Assembly: GCF_965216415.1 (NCBI RefSeq)
Contig: NZ_CBDCFU010000002.1
Reading direction: 5' to 3' (one strand)
Length of the DNA: 64,000 bases
From: Marivita sp003149565
GTDB taxonomy: Bacteria > Pseudomonadota > Alphaproteobacteria > Rhodobacterales > Rhodobacteraceae
How positions within the stretch are numbered: the stretch's first letter is position 1; each line of letters opens with the position of its first letter. The notes below the pieces were generated by a model. The model ran no database searches and had not been told where the DNA came from. It worked only from the letters and a program-made list of their open reading frames with translations. The position numbers and the translations under genes are program-made. Below are positions 47,778 to 57,259 of this stretch, piece by piece.

Positions 47778-48853
47778 GCCGCGCGCGCTTCGGCAAGTGT
47801 GATGGCTTCGAAAGAACGCAGGACCTGATACCCGGCACGGTGATGTTCCGGCAAAAGGGCGCGGGGCAGATCGCTTAGTACAGAGGCGCTCAGGAGCGCC
47901 TTGTCCCGCCGCATGCGCCCAATATAGAGCGATTCCAACGCTGCATCCGGGATACGCACAGCGTCATGATGCGGCAAGAGTACCTGGTGATATGTGACGA
48001 ACCGAGGCGCTGGTTCAAAGTGCCCCGCATAGCCGTTGACCAACGCGGAAGCCGGGATCAACACCTCTTCCCGCCCAAAGAGGTACTCGACCTCGGGTCC
48101 ACTCACCAACAATCGCTGATGCCGGGACACGACCACATCCTGCTCCAGGCCGAAATACGGTGCGCGCAAGCGGACGGGTCGAAAGGATCCGAGGCTGGGC
48201 ACTTCCCGCCGCACAGCATTCAGGACGGGCACCAATTTTCCACTGGCCGCCCGCACCACATCGCCCTGCTTTAAATTTGTAGCGAGCCGCAAGCCTTGGG
48301 CGGTTTCGATGGGAACGGATGGCGACAATGTCGGCATTGGCCCGACCGGTTCAATATCGGTGGAGAGCGCGACGAAGATGACGTCGGGATCAACCTCGGT
48401 GAGACCTGTCGGGCAGGCAAGGGCTACCAGATCCGACAACAAGGGCGGTTGCGTGATACCAAAATGCCGGATCAAGACGTGCTCGGTTTCGGGCCGCTCA
48501 ACAACCAGGCGCCCCAGCTTTTTGACGACATCCCAACTGATGGTGACCTGCAAGGTGTCGGTCCGCGCTTCTCGGCCCCGTTCCAACACTTCGTGCACCA
48601 CCTCATCGCCCTGAGCGATGACCAGCACAACGCTGCCATGTGGTGTCGACATCAGCGAAAAGCTTGCGGCTGACGTGCCATCCCGCTTGTAGCTGATCAG
48701 GTTCTGAGGCCGACCTTCCGGTGACAGACGCGTTTCAAGAACCACCGACCCACGCGGCGCACAGGCCCGTTGCCGCTTCGTGAGAATGTCTTCGACTTCT
48801 TCCCGGATCCAAGGCTGACGTGTCGCACCATCGAAAAGCGCGAACCACGTCAT
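47774..48853 (-). CDS. Hint_2-domain protein lacking the catalytic Cys
   Basis: This 359-residue protein has a Hint-type (hedgehog/intein) domain in the C-terminal part, ~180-330: IETAQGLRLATNLKQGDVVR, FRPVRLRAPYFGL, VVSRHQRLLVSGPEVEYLFG and VLIPASALVNG. Rhodobacterales Hint_2 proteins typically begin this domain with a Cys (C-F-x-x-G-T). Here the position is Val/Pro (SVPIETAQG), so self-cleavage would not work in the standard way. The N-terminal ~180 residues have no recognised domain. It overlaps the upstream 90-residue gene by 4 bases, and the two probably function together. Confidence 0.75.
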   Translation of the reverse strand: MTWFALFDGATRQPWIREEVEDILTKRQRACAPRGSVVLETRLSPEGRPQNLISYKRDGTSAASFSLMSTPHGSVVLVIAQGDEVVHEVLERGREARTDTLQVTISWDVVKKLGRLVVERPETEHVLIRHFGITQPPLLSDLVALACPTGLTEVDPDVIFVALSTDIEPVGPMPTLSPSVPIETAQGLRLATNLKQGDVVRAASGKLVPVLNAVRREVPSLGSFRPVRLRAPYFGLEQDVVVSRHQRLLVSGPEVEYLFGREEVLIPASALVNGYAGHFEPAPRFVTYHQVLLPHHDAVRIPDAALESLYIGRMRRDKALLSASVLSDLPRALLPEHHRAGYQVLRSFEAITLAEARAA

Positions 48854-49122
48854 GCTGCCGCTCCGGTCAATATTTGGGTTTCGTACTTCTTGAGGCTTTG
48901 CCGGACTGCTGCGAAGTAACCTTTGCCAGTGGTTTCCTGGGACGTGGAAAAAGCTTTATTTGGGTCGCTCAAATTCCACATGACCGAAGTGGTACGAGCG
49001 GTCGAGAGGACTGCGGCCGCACAGATCACGTTCAACACCGTGGCCACCGCAGCAAAGACTGCGTGGACCATTGCAAACGCGCTGGCATGTGTGGTGTCGG
49101 TAAGCTCCACGTCTGTCGCCAT
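48850..49122 (-). CDS. Small protein coupled to the Hint gene (90 aa)
   Basis: This 90-residue protein has a hydrophobic core (AFAMVHAVFAAVATVLNVIC then AAAVLSTARTT) that could span the membrane or form a buried helix, followed by a polar stretch with SLKKYETQIL. ATG 49122 has GAGG 6 bases upstream; the frame is open to 49203 without support. It is linked to the Hint protein by a 4-base overlap and so is likely made in equal amount. The family is not recognised. Confidence 0.55.
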   Translation of the reverse strand: MATDVELTDTTHASAFAMVHAVFAAVATVLNVICAAAVLSTARTTSVMWNLSDPNKAFSTSQETTGKGYFAAVRQSLKKYETQILTGAAA

Positions 49123-49397
49123 TTCTGCCTCGAAGAGACTCAGGGCGTGATTACTTTTTACGCGGACAAACAACGGCCGATGCCCCCACCGTGCCGTCTC
49201 CAATGACGTCTTACTGCTCAGCCCCGAGCTTTTTATATTTATTAGGTAGACGTTAACACTGCGCGACGTGCGATGTCATCTTGTTGGATTCACGTCACGC
49301 CCCAATACACCTGTAAATTGAGTCTTTTTCGCCACATTTGCCTCTGCCGCCCAGAGGCGATAGCCACGATGCGAAACCAATTTGAAGGTATGACCCC

Positions 49398-50546
49398 ATG
49401 CGTGACACCGATCCTGTAGACCTGACCGCGGCACTGGTGCGCTGCCCATCGGTGACGCCCGAAGAAGGCGGCGCGCTGGTTCTGCTGCAAGACCTGCTGG
49501 AGGGCGCCGGGTTCATCTGTACGCGAGTGGATCGCGGACAGGTATCTAACCTGTTTGCACGTTGGGGTGACAAGGGCCATGCCCGGACCTTCGGCTTCAA
49601 CGGCCATACGGATGTCGTGCCACTTGGCAACCCCGATGACTGGTCGATGCCTCCCTTCGGAGCCGAGATCAAAGACGGTATGATGTACGGGCGTGGGTCC
49701 ACCGACATGAAATCGGGCGTCGCGGCCTTTGCTGCCGCTGCGGTGGATTTTGTACAAAACACTCCCCCAGATGGCGCGGTGATCCTGACCATCACCGGTG
49801 ACGAAGAGGGCGATGCCATCGACGGGACAATGGCGCTGCTTGACTGGATGGAGATCCATGACGAGCGGATGAACGTTTGTCTTGTCGGCGAACCCACAAA
49901 TCCGAACCATATGGGCGAGATGATGAAGATCGGAAGGCGCGGTTCGCTGAATGCGTGGTTCACGGTAGCGGGCAAACAAGGTCATTCCGCCTATCCGCAC
50001 CGGGCCCTGAACCCGATGCCCGCAATGGCGCGCCTGATGGATCGGCTGGCGTCGCACGAATTGGATCAGGGGACGGATCATTTCGACGCCTCGACGCTGG
50101 CTGTCGTGACCATCGACACCGGAAATGCAGCGACCAACGTGATCCCTGCCGAGACACGGGCCTGCATCAACATCCGCTTCAACGACATTCACACAGGTGA
50201 AGGCCTGTCCTACTGGCTGCGCGACGAAGCCGCCAAGGTGGATGCAGAGTACGGCACCATGACCGATGTAAAGGTCAAGATCTCCGGTGAGGCGTTCCTG
50301 ACCCCGCCAGGACCGCTGTCCGATCTGGTGGCCAAGGCAGTCGAGGCGGAAACCGGCGTTACGCCCGAGCTGTCCACGTCCGGAGGCACCTCGGATGCAC
50401 GCTTCGTCAAGAACCACTGCCCGGTGGTGGAGTTCGGCCTTGTGGGCAAGACCATGCATGCAGTTGATGAACGGGTCGAGGTGGAGCAAATCGTGCAACT
50501 CAAGGCAATCTACACCCGCATCTTGCAGGACTATTTCGCTCAATGA
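49398..50546 (+). CDS. dapE: Succinyl-diaminopimelate desuccinylase
   Basis: DapE hydrolyses N-succinyl-LL-diaminopimelate, a late step in lysine and cell-wall precursor synthesis. This 382-residue M20 metallopeptidase has the metal site FNGHTDVVPLG (His ~70), the loop MYGRGSTDMKSGVAAFAAAA, the catalytic Glu in TGDEEGDAIDGT, and a late His near VVEFGLVGKTMHAVDE. It begins at ATG 49398 and overlaps the acetyltransferase gene by 4 bases at the end. It is 2.5 kb from dapD. Confidence 0.96.
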   Translation: MRDTDPVDLTAALVRCPSVTPEEGGALVLLQDLLEGAGFICTRVDRGQVSNLFARWGDKGHARTFGFNGHTDVVPLGNPDDWSMPPFGAEIKDGMMYGRGSTDMKSGVAAFAAAAVDFVQNTPPDGAVILTITGDEEGDAIDGTMALLDWMEIHDERMNVCLVGEPTNPNHMGEMMKIGRRGSLNAWFTVAGKQGHSAYPHRALNPMPAMARLMDRLASHELDQGTDHFDASTLAVVTIDTGNAATNVIPAETRACINIRFNDIHTGEGLSYWLRDEAAKVDAEYGTMTDVKVKISGEAFLTPPGPLSDLVAKAVEAETGVTPELSTSGGTSDARFVKNHCPVVEFGLVGKTMHAVDERVEVEQIVQLKAIYTRILQDYFAQ

Positions 50547-50971
50547 CCTTGACCGTGTCGCGGGTCATGGACCCGACAGAGTGCTATGCGATCCGGTACG
50601 CGGTCTTTGTCGGAGAACAGAAGGTTCCGATTGATCTGGAGCGTGACGAACTGGACGCGACAGCGGTTCATCTTCTGGCGCGCGATGGCGCTCAGCCGGT
50701 TGGCGCAGCGCGGATCGTGATCAAAGGCGACACTGGCAAGATCGGCCGCGTCTGCGTGCTTAAGCAGGCGCGCGGCACCGGGCTTGGCGCAGCGTTGATC
50801 CGCGAGTCGCTGGAGATCCTGCGCAGCACCCCAAGCGTCACCCGCGCCGCATTGGGTGCACAGATCAACGCTTTAGGCTTCTACGAAAAGCTTGGCTTTA
50901 CCGCCTATGGTGAGGTTTTTGACGATGCCGGGATCGATCATCGCATGATGGAGCTGCGCTTCGACATCTGA
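50543..50971 (+). CDS. GNAT-family N-acetyltransferase
   Basis: This 142-residue protein has the acetyl-CoA binding loop GRVCVLKQARGTGLGAALIR (R/Q-x-x-G-x-G/A: ARGTGLG), preceded by QPVGAARIVI and followed by NALGFYEKLGFTAYGEVFDD. The opening 'YAIRYAVFVGEQKVP' is of the ElaA-like GNAT type. It starts 4 bases before the dapE stop and is co-translated with it. The substrate is unknown. Confidence 0.9.
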   Translation: MTLTVSRVMDPTECYAIRYAVFVGEQKVPIDLERDELDATAVHLLARDGAQPVGAARIVIKGDTGKIGRVCVLKQARGTGLGAALIRESLEILRSTPSVTRAALGAQINALGFYEKLGFTAYGEVFDDAGIDHRMMELRFDI

Positions 50972-51019
50972 CGCGACTTTCGCCATGACGCGCCCCCAAG
51001 CGCGTGCTACCTGAGTCGT

Positions 51020-53308
51020 ATGAGCAAATTGCCGACCAAGGCGGACATCCTCGATTGGATCGCCGCCAACCCGACCCTCACTGCGAAACGCGACATTGCC
51101 AAGGCCTTTGGCATCAAAGGCGCAGCGCGAATTGACCTGAAACGCCTGCTGAAAGAGCTGGAGGAAGAAGGTCACCTTGAGAAGCGCAAGAAGACTTATC
51201 GCGACCCGGATCGCCTGCCGCCCGTGAGCGTGTTGCAAGTCAAAGCGCCGACTCCGGACGGCGATCTCTTTGCCCGGCCTCTGGAGTGGCACGGTGAAGG
51301 GGTTGAACCCATCGTACTCGTCGTGCCGCGCGCCAGCGATCCAGCGCTTGGCGAGGGCGACCGCATCCTTGCCCGGATGCAGGTCGTGCATGAGGAAGAC
51401 CACAATTACGAAGCCCGCCTGATCCGCCGTATCGGTAGCAACCCGCGCAAGGTGGTGGGGATCTTTGCCAAGACCTCGGAAGGCGGGCGGATCAAGCCGA
51501 TCGACAAAGGGTCCGACAAGGAATGGATGGTTGCGCCAGACGCGACGGGCGGGGCCAAGGACGGCGAATTGGTCGAGGCGGAACAGGCCGGGCCAGCGGG
51601 GCGCATGGGCCTGCCGCGTGCGCGCATCACCGAACGGCTGGGCGACCCGTCTGCCCCCCGCGCCGTTTCGCTGATCGCCATTCACCAGCATGGCATCCCC
51701 GACAGTTTTCCCGACGATGTGATCGCCGAGGCGGATGCGATGAAGCCCGCGGGGCTAAAAGGTCGAACCGACATGCGGGACATGCCGCTGATCACAATCG
51801 ACCCGGTGGATGCGCGCGACCGTGACGATGCCTGTCTCGCCTATCCGGATGATGACCCGAAGAATCAAGGCGGCCACGTGATCTGGGTCGCCATTGCCGA
51901 TGTGTCCCATTACGTGACGCCGGGATCGGCGCTCGACCAGGAGGCACGCAAGCGCGGCAATTCCAGCTACTTTCCCGACCGTGTGGTGCCGATGCTTCCC
52001 GACCGCCTGTCTGGCGATCTGTGTTCGCTGCACGAAGGCGTGCCGCGCGCTTGTGTGGCGGTGCGCATGGTGATCGATGCGCATGGTAACAAGATCAGCC
52101 ACGGCTTTCAGCGCGGGCTGATGCGGTCAGTGGCGTCGCTCGACTATCGCACTGTGCAAGACGCGATGGACGGCAACCCGAACGACAAGACAGCACCCTT
52201 GTTGGACGACGTGATCCGCCCGCTTTATGCAGCCTATGCTGCGCTGCGCGAGGCGCGGAAGCGGCGTCAACCGCTCGACCTCGATCTGCCGGAGCGCAAG
52301 ATCGTGTTGGCTGAAGACGGCACAGTGCAGTCTGTCAACTTTGCCGACCGTCTGGATGCGCATCGTCTGATCGAGGAATTCATGGTGCTGGCCAATGTCT
52401 GCGCAGCCGAAACCCTGATCGCCAAACGCACGCCACTGCTGTTCCGCGTACACGAAGAACCGCCGCCGGAGAAGATGGAGAGCTTGCGCGAAACCGCCGA
52501 AGCGGCAGGGCTGACGCTGGCCAAGGGACAAGTGCTCAAGACCGCGCAACTCAACCGCCTGCTCCATGATGCGGCGGGTTCAGACGAGGCCGAATTGATC
52601 AACCTCGCCACGCTGCGGTCGATGACACAGGCCTATTACAACCCCGAGAATTTCGGGCATTTTGGCCTCGCGCTTCAGAACTACGCGCATTTCACCTCGC
52701 CCATCCGGCGGTATTCCGACCTGATCGTGCACCGCGCGCTTATAAAGGCGCATAACTGGGGCGATGACGGGTTGTCGCCCGAGGATATCGAGCGGCTGGA
52801 AGCCACTGCACAGCATATCAGCGACACGGAACGCCGGTCGATGATGGCGGAACGCGATACCACAGACCGCTATCTCGCGGCCTTCCTGTCAGACCGCATC
52901 GGTGCCGAATTCAGCGGGCGGATCAGCGGCATCGCGCGGTTTGGTGTGTTTGTAAAGCTGGACGAGACCGGCGCTGACGGGCTGATCCCGATCCGATCAC
53001 TGGGCAACGAGTATTTCCATTTCGATGCCGATGCCGGAACGCTGATGGGCTCGGACACCGGCGTGATGATCAGTCTTGGTCAGCGCGTGACCGTCAAACT
53101 GATCGACGCGGCGCCCGTCACCGGGGGAATCGGGTTGGAACTGCTGACCCTTGAAGACGCAAAACTGCCCGGTGGCTCTGGCAAAGGTCGCATGGGGCGC
53201 GGAACACGCCCCAAAGGCAAAGGTGGTCCCAAGCGCAAAGTAGCCAAGTCGAAAAAGAAAGACGCCAAAACCAAACGCAAGGTCACGAGGCGGCGGCGGA
53301 ACGGGTGA
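51020..53308 (+). CDS. rnr: Ribonuclease R
   Basis: RNase R is a 3'-to-5' exoribonuclease that degrades structured RNA. The 762-residue protein has an N-terminal helix-turn-helix region, cold-shock-like domains, the RNB catalytic domain from ~250 (ITIDPVDARDRDDACLAYPD holding the metal Asp residues), a C-terminal S1 domain (GRISGIARFGVFVKLDETGA), and a very basic Lys/Arg tail of ~45 residues ending KRKVTRRRRNG. ATG 51020 is 48 bases after the preceding gene. The basic tail is usual for this enzyme in proteobacteria. Confidence 0.95.
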   Translation: MSKLPTKADILDWIAANPTLTAKRDIAKAFGIKGAARIDLKRLLKELEEEGHLEKRKKTYRDPDRLPPVSVLQVKAPTPDGDLFARPLEWHGEGVEPIVLVVPRASDPALGEGDRILARMQVVHEEDHNYEARLIRRIGSNPRKVVGIFAKTSEGGRIKPIDKGSDKEWMVAPDATGGAKDGELVEAEQAGPAGRMGLPRARITERLGDPSAPRAVSLIAIHQHGIPDSFPDDVIAEADAMKPAGLKGRTDMRDMPLITIDPVDARDRDDACLAYPDDDPKNQGGHVIWVAIADVSHYVTPGSALDQEARKRGNSSYFPDRVVPMLPDRLSGDLCSLHEGVPRACVAVRMVIDAHGNKISHGFQRGLMRSVASLDYRTVQDAMDGNPNDKTAPLLDDVIRPLYAAYAALREARKRRQPLDLDLPERKIVLAEDGTVQSVNFADRLDAHRLIEEFMVLANVCAAETLIAKRTPLLFRVHEEPPPEKMESLRETAEAAGLTLAKGQVLKTAQLNRLLHDAAGSDEAELINLATLRSMTQAYYNPENFGHFGLALQNYAHFTSPIRRYSDLIVHRALIKAHNWGDDGLSPEDIERLEATAQHISDTERRSMMAERDTTDRYLAAFLSDRIGAEFSGRISGIARFGVFVKLDETGADGLIPIRSLGNEYFHFDADAGTLMGSDTGVMISLGQRVTVKLIDAAPVTGGIGLELLTLEDAKLPGGSGKGRMGRGTRPKGKGGPKRKVAKSKKKDAKTKRKVTRRRRNG

Positions 53309-53421
53309 TCGCAATGGCGAGAGACCGCTTGTTCGTACCGAGACTGCTTCGCAAAAGATACCTTTCCCGCTAGTATTTGCAAAAGTCCGGTAAACGGACC
53401 TGAGCAGTGGGATACACTGAT

Positions 53422-54765
53422 ATGCGCATCGGGATAGTTGTCTCAGTTTTGGCACTGCTGACAGGATTGGCTCAAGCTGGTCCGTTCGAGCAGTCAATTC
53501 GCCCCCTAAGCCGCACACCACCCGCCGCCGAGGTAAGCCGAAGCGCAGTTTCACTCGTATCAATGATTGCCCCACGAAACTCTTTGCGGCCTGCATTGCG
53601 ACTAACCATAGCACCAACTGTGGAACCTGTTATCCCCACGGCCACGCATTCTGGTTTTGCAGGCTGGGTCACGGACTTCCGCACCCGCGCTCTTCGGCAA
53701 GGCATATCGGCCGACGTATTCGACCGCGCCTTTGCCCGCCTGCAATACGATGCCGACGTGATCCGCCGCGACCGAAACCAGTCGGAATTCACCAAGACGA
53801 TCTGGGATTACCTCGACAGCGCGGCATCGGATGCACGTGTCAAAAACGGCAAGGCGGCGCTGCGCATACACGGCGTGCTACTGGACCAGATCGAAGCAAA
53901 ATTCGGTGTCGACAAGGATGTGGTTGTCGCGATCTGGGGGCTGGAAAGCGCATACGGTACGTTTCGGGGATCGAACTCGGTCATACGGTCTCTGGCCACC
54001 TTGGCCTTTGACGCCCGTAGGAGTGATTTTTTCGAAGATCAATTGATCGAAGCGCTGAAGATCCTGCAAAGCGGAGATGTGCGGCTTGCGGATTTCAAAG
54101 GCAGCTGGGCCGGTGCAATGGGACACACGCAGTTTATCCCGACCTCCTACCAATCGCTGGCTGTGGATTTCGATGGTGACGGCAAGCGTGACATCTGGTC
54201 GGACGATCCTGCCGATGCGCTGGCCTCGACCGCGAACTACCTTGCCAGGAACGGCTGGATCAAAGGCATGCCCTGGGGCGTGGAGGTGCGGATTCCGCAA
54301 GGCTTTGACTACACGCTGGCGAACCGCGACATCCTGCGCATGCCTTCTGACTGGGCAAAGATCGGAATTGTCGATCTGGACGGCAATGCGGTTCCGGATC
54401 ATGGGTCAGCCTCTGTCCTGTTGCCCGCAGGGGCAAAGGGTGCAGCGTTTCTGATCTTCAAGAATTTCGACGTGATCGAAACCTACAACACGGCCGATGC
54501 CTACGTAATCGGGGTCGGTCATCTGAGCGACCGCATCTCCGGGGCAGGCCCGATACGGTCGAATTGGCCACGCGAGGACCGCGCGCTGAGTTTTGCGGAG
54601 CGCAAGGAAATGCAGCGCCTTCTGACTGCTAAGGGCTTTGATACGAAAAAGATCGATGGGAAAATTGGGCCACTGACAATTAACGCCGTCCGGGAATTTC
54701 AGACGTCAATCGGAGATATCCCAGACGGCTATGCCTCTTTGAACATCCTCAAGCAGCTGCGTTAG
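53422..54765 (+). CDS. Lytic murein transglycosylase, MltB-like, with peptidoglycan-binding domain
   Basis: This ~447-residue exported protein has a signal peptide (MRIGIVVSVLALLTGLAQA), a linker of ~60 residues rich in Pro and Ser, and an SLT2/MltB domain. The catalytic Glu lies in VVAIWGLESAYGTFRGSN and the supporting motif in FKGSWAGAMGHTQFIPTSYQ. The C-terminal ~60 residues form a peptidoglycan-binding-1 domain (GFDTKKIDGKIGPLTINAVR). ATG 53422 is chosen because it starts the signal peptide; a GTG five codons earlier is open. It follows rnr by 113 bases. Confidence 0.92.
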   Translation: MRIGIVVSVLALLTGLAQAGPFEQSIRPLSRTPPAAEVSRSAVSLVSMIAPRNSLRPALRLTIAPTVEPVIPTATHSGFAGWVTDFRTRALRQGISADVFDRAFARLQYDADVIRRDRNQSEFTKTIWDYLDSAASDARVKNGKAALRIHGVLLDQIEAKFGVDKDVVVAIWGLESAYGTFRGSNSVIRSLATLAFDARRSDFFEDQLIEALKILQSGDVRLADFKGSWAGAMGHTQFIPTSYQSLAVDFDGDGKRDIWSDDPADALASTANYLARNGWIKGMPWGVEVRIPQGFDYTLANRDILRMPSDWAKIGIVDLDGNAVPDHGSASVLLPAGAKGAAFLIFKNFDVIETYNTADAYVIGVGHLSDRISGAGPIRSNWPREDRALSFAERKEMQRLLTAKGFDTKKIDGKIGPLTINAVREFQTSIGDIPDGYASLNILKQLR

Positions 54766-55108
54766 CACCCTGACCAGAGGTATAGCCCGCTACCCACGAT
54801 CGGCATTGGGGGCCAAAACGTGCGGGCAACACTGATCGTTCTGGCGCACCCAGCAGATGCCATTGCAGGATCGGACCAACACCCGCGACTGCCTTTTCTA
54901 CGCAGATACCGATTTTGACGAGGCCGGGACGCTTTACGCCGATACGCCGATACGCCGATACGCCGATACGCCGATACGCCGATACGCCAAGCTATTGGTC
55001 AATTATTAATCACACTACACGCCACGAAACGTAGAGTGTTTGCGTCCTGTCGACGCGCGACCTAAACGCAACGCAGGCGTCACCGCCAGCCTCAGGAAGG
55101 AAACCGTC
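54766..55108. other. Intergenic stretch with a tandem repeat and a short open frame
   Basis: The 343-base gap holds an 8-bp tandem repeat at 54937-54988. A 50-codon frame (ATG 54857 to TAA 55007-55009) runs through it, reading MPLQDRTNTRDCLFYADTDF and then two copies of DTPIRRYA; no ribosome site precedes it. It may be a gene remnant. The rest of the gap shows nothing clear. Confidence 0.5.
54937..54988. repeat. 8-bp tandem repeat (CGCCGATA), six copies plus a half
   Basis: CGCCGATA is repeated six times without a mismatch and ends with CGCC. Because 8 is not a multiple of 3, one unit gained or lost would shift any reading frame that crosses it; a gain or loss of three units would not. Confidence 0.9.
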
Positions 55109-55885
55109 ATGATCCTGAAGATCGACGTGCATCTGAACTATCGCGTGTCGCGACCGACCGACCTGCTGTTACAGATTGAGGCCGCGCAGCTGCCCGAGCA
55201 AAAGATCCGGCAGACCCAAACTGATTTTTCAGACGTCAGCCACTTCGCACGTGTCGCGGCGGACGATGATGTGGGCGAACGGATTTGGCTGAGAGCCGAG
55301 GGCGACTTCCGATGCGACTACAGCGCCACAATCGAGATTGAGCGCCTGAGCCCCGACCTTGCCAATATTCCTTCAACTCCTCCGCATCTTTTGCCGGGCG
55401 AAGCCGTTCGCTACCTCATGCCGTCGCGCTATTGCCCATCGGACGAATTCCAAGCCTTTGTTTCGGCAGAGTTCGGCCATCTGTCAGGCGGCGCACAGAT
55501 CGCCGCGATGCGGGACTGGATCAACGCAGCATTCAGCTATGTACCCGGCGTCAGCAATCCGCAAACAACGGCATTGGACAGCTTTGTGCAGCGGCAGGGT
55601 ATCTGCCGGGATTACGCGCATGTTCTGGTGACACTGGCCCGCGCTGCGATGATCCCAGCGCGTTTTGCAAGCGTCTATGCGCCAGGCGTTACACCACCCG
55701 ATTTTCATGCAGTGGCAGAGGTCTACCTCGACGGCAGCTGGCATCTGGTCGATCCCACAAACATGGGAGGGCCAGACTCGATCGTCTTGATAGGTGTTGG
55801 AGCTGATGCTGCGAATGTGGCCTTTCTCAACATCTTTGGGCGAGCCGAACTGGTCACACAAAGCGTGTCGGTCCGGCCTGCGTAA
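55109..55885 (+). CDS. Transglutaminase-like family protein
   Basis: This 258-residue protein has an N-terminal beta domain (MILKIDVHLNYRVSRPTDLL) and a transglutaminase core with Cys in QGICRDYAHVLVTLAR (~173), His in PDFHAVAEVYLDGSWHLVDP (~212) and the Asp of VDPT. These match the papain-like triad of bacterial transglutaminase-like peptidases. AGGAAGGAAACC lies just ahead of ATG 55109. No signal peptide is seen. The substrate is unknown. Confidence 0.88.
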   Translation: MILKIDVHLNYRVSRPTDLLLQIEAAQLPEQKIRQTQTDFSDVSHFARVAADDDVGERIWLRAEGDFRCDYSATIEIERLSPDLANIPSTPPHLLPGEAVRYLMPSRYCPSDEFQAFVSAEFGHLSGGAQIAAMRDWINAAFSYVPGVSNPQTTALDSFVQRQGICRDYAHVLVTLARAAMIPARFASVYAPGVTPPDFHAVAEVYLDGSWHLVDPTNMGGPDSIVLIGVGADAANVAFLNIFGRAELVTQSVSVRPA

Positions 55886-55897
55886 TTCCGCCCGCGT

Positions 55898-56755
55898 TCA
55901 GATATCGCTCAAGTCCGTCCAGCAGAACGCTGCATTGAGCGCCTTGACCCGTCCAATCGAGGGAAGGGCAAAATGGCTGCCCAACACAATGCAATCTGTC
56001 TCTGATGCGGTTTCAAGCAATTTGCGCCGTGACGACACCGCTTGCTCGGCATCAACATCGAACCGGAAATGCCACTCGGGATGCCAACACTGCGCCGCCG
56101 TATGCAACGCGTCGCCGGTGATGATCGCCTCTTTTCCCATGCTGGCAATTCTGACCGAAACGTGCCCGGGCGTATGCCCCGGGGTCGGGATCAGCCTGAC
56201 ACACTCGCCCAGAGCATGCCCGTCCTGAAAAAACTCGGCCTGGCCTGCCGCAATCACAGGCAGCACGCTTTCGGCATACAGATCACTGTTCCGGACCTTG
56301 GGCACAGATTCATCTTCTGCAGGCATGAGATAGCGGGCATTTGGAAATGTCGGAACCCAGCGCCCGTCGTGAAGCTGCGTGTTCCACCCCACATGGTCGC
56401 TGTGCAGATGAGTGCACAACACGTAATCCACATCCGCGACACCAAGACCTGCCGCAGCCAAAGCTGCCAAGAACCGTCCATCAGATCTCATATGCCAGTC
56501 CGGAAAGGCCGGAATGTTTTTGCCGTTACCCACACAGCTGTCGATCAGAATGCGATGGTGCGGAGTGATGAGCAGGAACCCCTGTATCGGTAGAATGAGG
56601 CGATCAGACACCTTGCAGACGCCTTTGGCGACATGGCGTTCGATGATCTGGCTCACGTCCGGGCCCGCGTTCGGAAACAGGTACTCTGGCGTCATGAAGG
56701 GGCCGTGTATATCCAGAAGACGCCAGACTTCGACCTCACCAATCTTGCACAGCAT
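55898..56755 (-). CDS. MBL-fold metallo-hydrolase
   Basis: This 285-residue protein has the metallo-beta-lactamase motif THLHSDHVGWN (H-x-H-x-D-H, ~112-120), followed by PTPGHTPGHVSV and ITGDALHTAAQ, giving the remaining His and Asp ligands, and GSHFALPSIGRV at the end. The general form resembles N-acyl-homoserine-lactonase- or alkylsulfatase-type hydrolases, but a narrower name is not justified. It has no signal peptide. It is convergent with the transglutaminase-like gene, 12 bases apart. Confidence 0.88.
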   Translation of the reverse strand: MLCKIGEVEVWRLLDIHGPFMTPEYLFPNAGPDVSQIIERHVAKGVCKVSDRLILPIQGFLLITPHHRILIDSCVGNGKNIPAFPDWHMRSDGRFLAALAAAGLGVADVDYVLCTHLHSDHVGWNTQLHDGRWVPTFPNARYLMPAEDESVPKVRNSDLYAESVLPVIAAGQAEFFQDGHALGECVRLIPTPGHTPGHVSVRIASMGKEAIITGDALHTAAQCWHPEWHFRFDVDAEQAVSSRRKLLETASETDCIVLGSHFALPSIGRVKALNAAFCWTDLSDI

Positions 56756-56779
56756 CAGACAGCCTATTCAGTCAGCCGG

Positions 56780-57259
56780 TTATTGCGGTACGCAGGGTTC
56801 ACCCCGAAAACAGGCCAGAGCAGTTGCTTCCTGCTCTGGGGATGGGTCAGCATATGTCATTCCGGGACAAGGACTAAGCTCCATCACCCACTGGCGATCT
56901 TCCTGTCTCAGAAAGGCCAAATGTTCGCCTTTTGACGTGCTGCCGCACCACGGGCCCAGACAGGATACGCGCAGGATCACATCCCGTTCGAACCGTTTGG
57001 TGAACCCATCCTTGGTCAGGGAATACCCCGACAGCCAACCATCGACATCCACGCGGTCACGTGAGCGCGAACTGCGCTGTTCGGTGCGCTCGGGCAGCAC
57101 GGCTTCATCAAAGAACAGATCGCCTTTGACGAGGATATAAGTGTCATCGGATTGCGCGGCCTTCTGGTAATCACGGGTGATGTCCGGCGCCAGGCAACTG
57201 AGCGCAAATGCGGGTTGTGACAGCGCGATCAAACCAGCAAGGACGCAACCGAACCGCAT
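56780..57259 (-). CDS. Secreted Cys-rich small protein
   Basis: This 159-residue protein has a signal peptide (MRFGCVLAGLIALSQPAFAL, cut near AFA) and several Cys in the mature part (LSCLAPDITRDYQKAAQ, then RVSCLGPWCG and ELSPCPGMTY, ACFRGEPCVPQ). It is probably a disulfide-stabilised periplasmic protein with a small beta domain. ATG 57259 shares one base with the rppH stop; the GTG just before is another option. It is the last gene of the gpmI operon. Function unknown. Confidence 0.65.
   Translation of the reverse strand: MRFGCVLAGLIALSQPAFALSCLAPDITRDYQKAAQSDDTYILVKGDLFFDEAVLPERTEQRSSRSRDRVDVDGWLSGYSLTKDGFTKRFERDVILRVSCLGPWCGSTSKGEHLAFLRQEDRQWVMELSPCPGMTYADPSPEQEATALACFRGEPCVPQ

Noticed and set aside
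54937..54988. The tandem CGCCGATA array as a CRISPR
   Set aside because: Units are 8 bp, directly joined, without spacers, and there are no cas genes.
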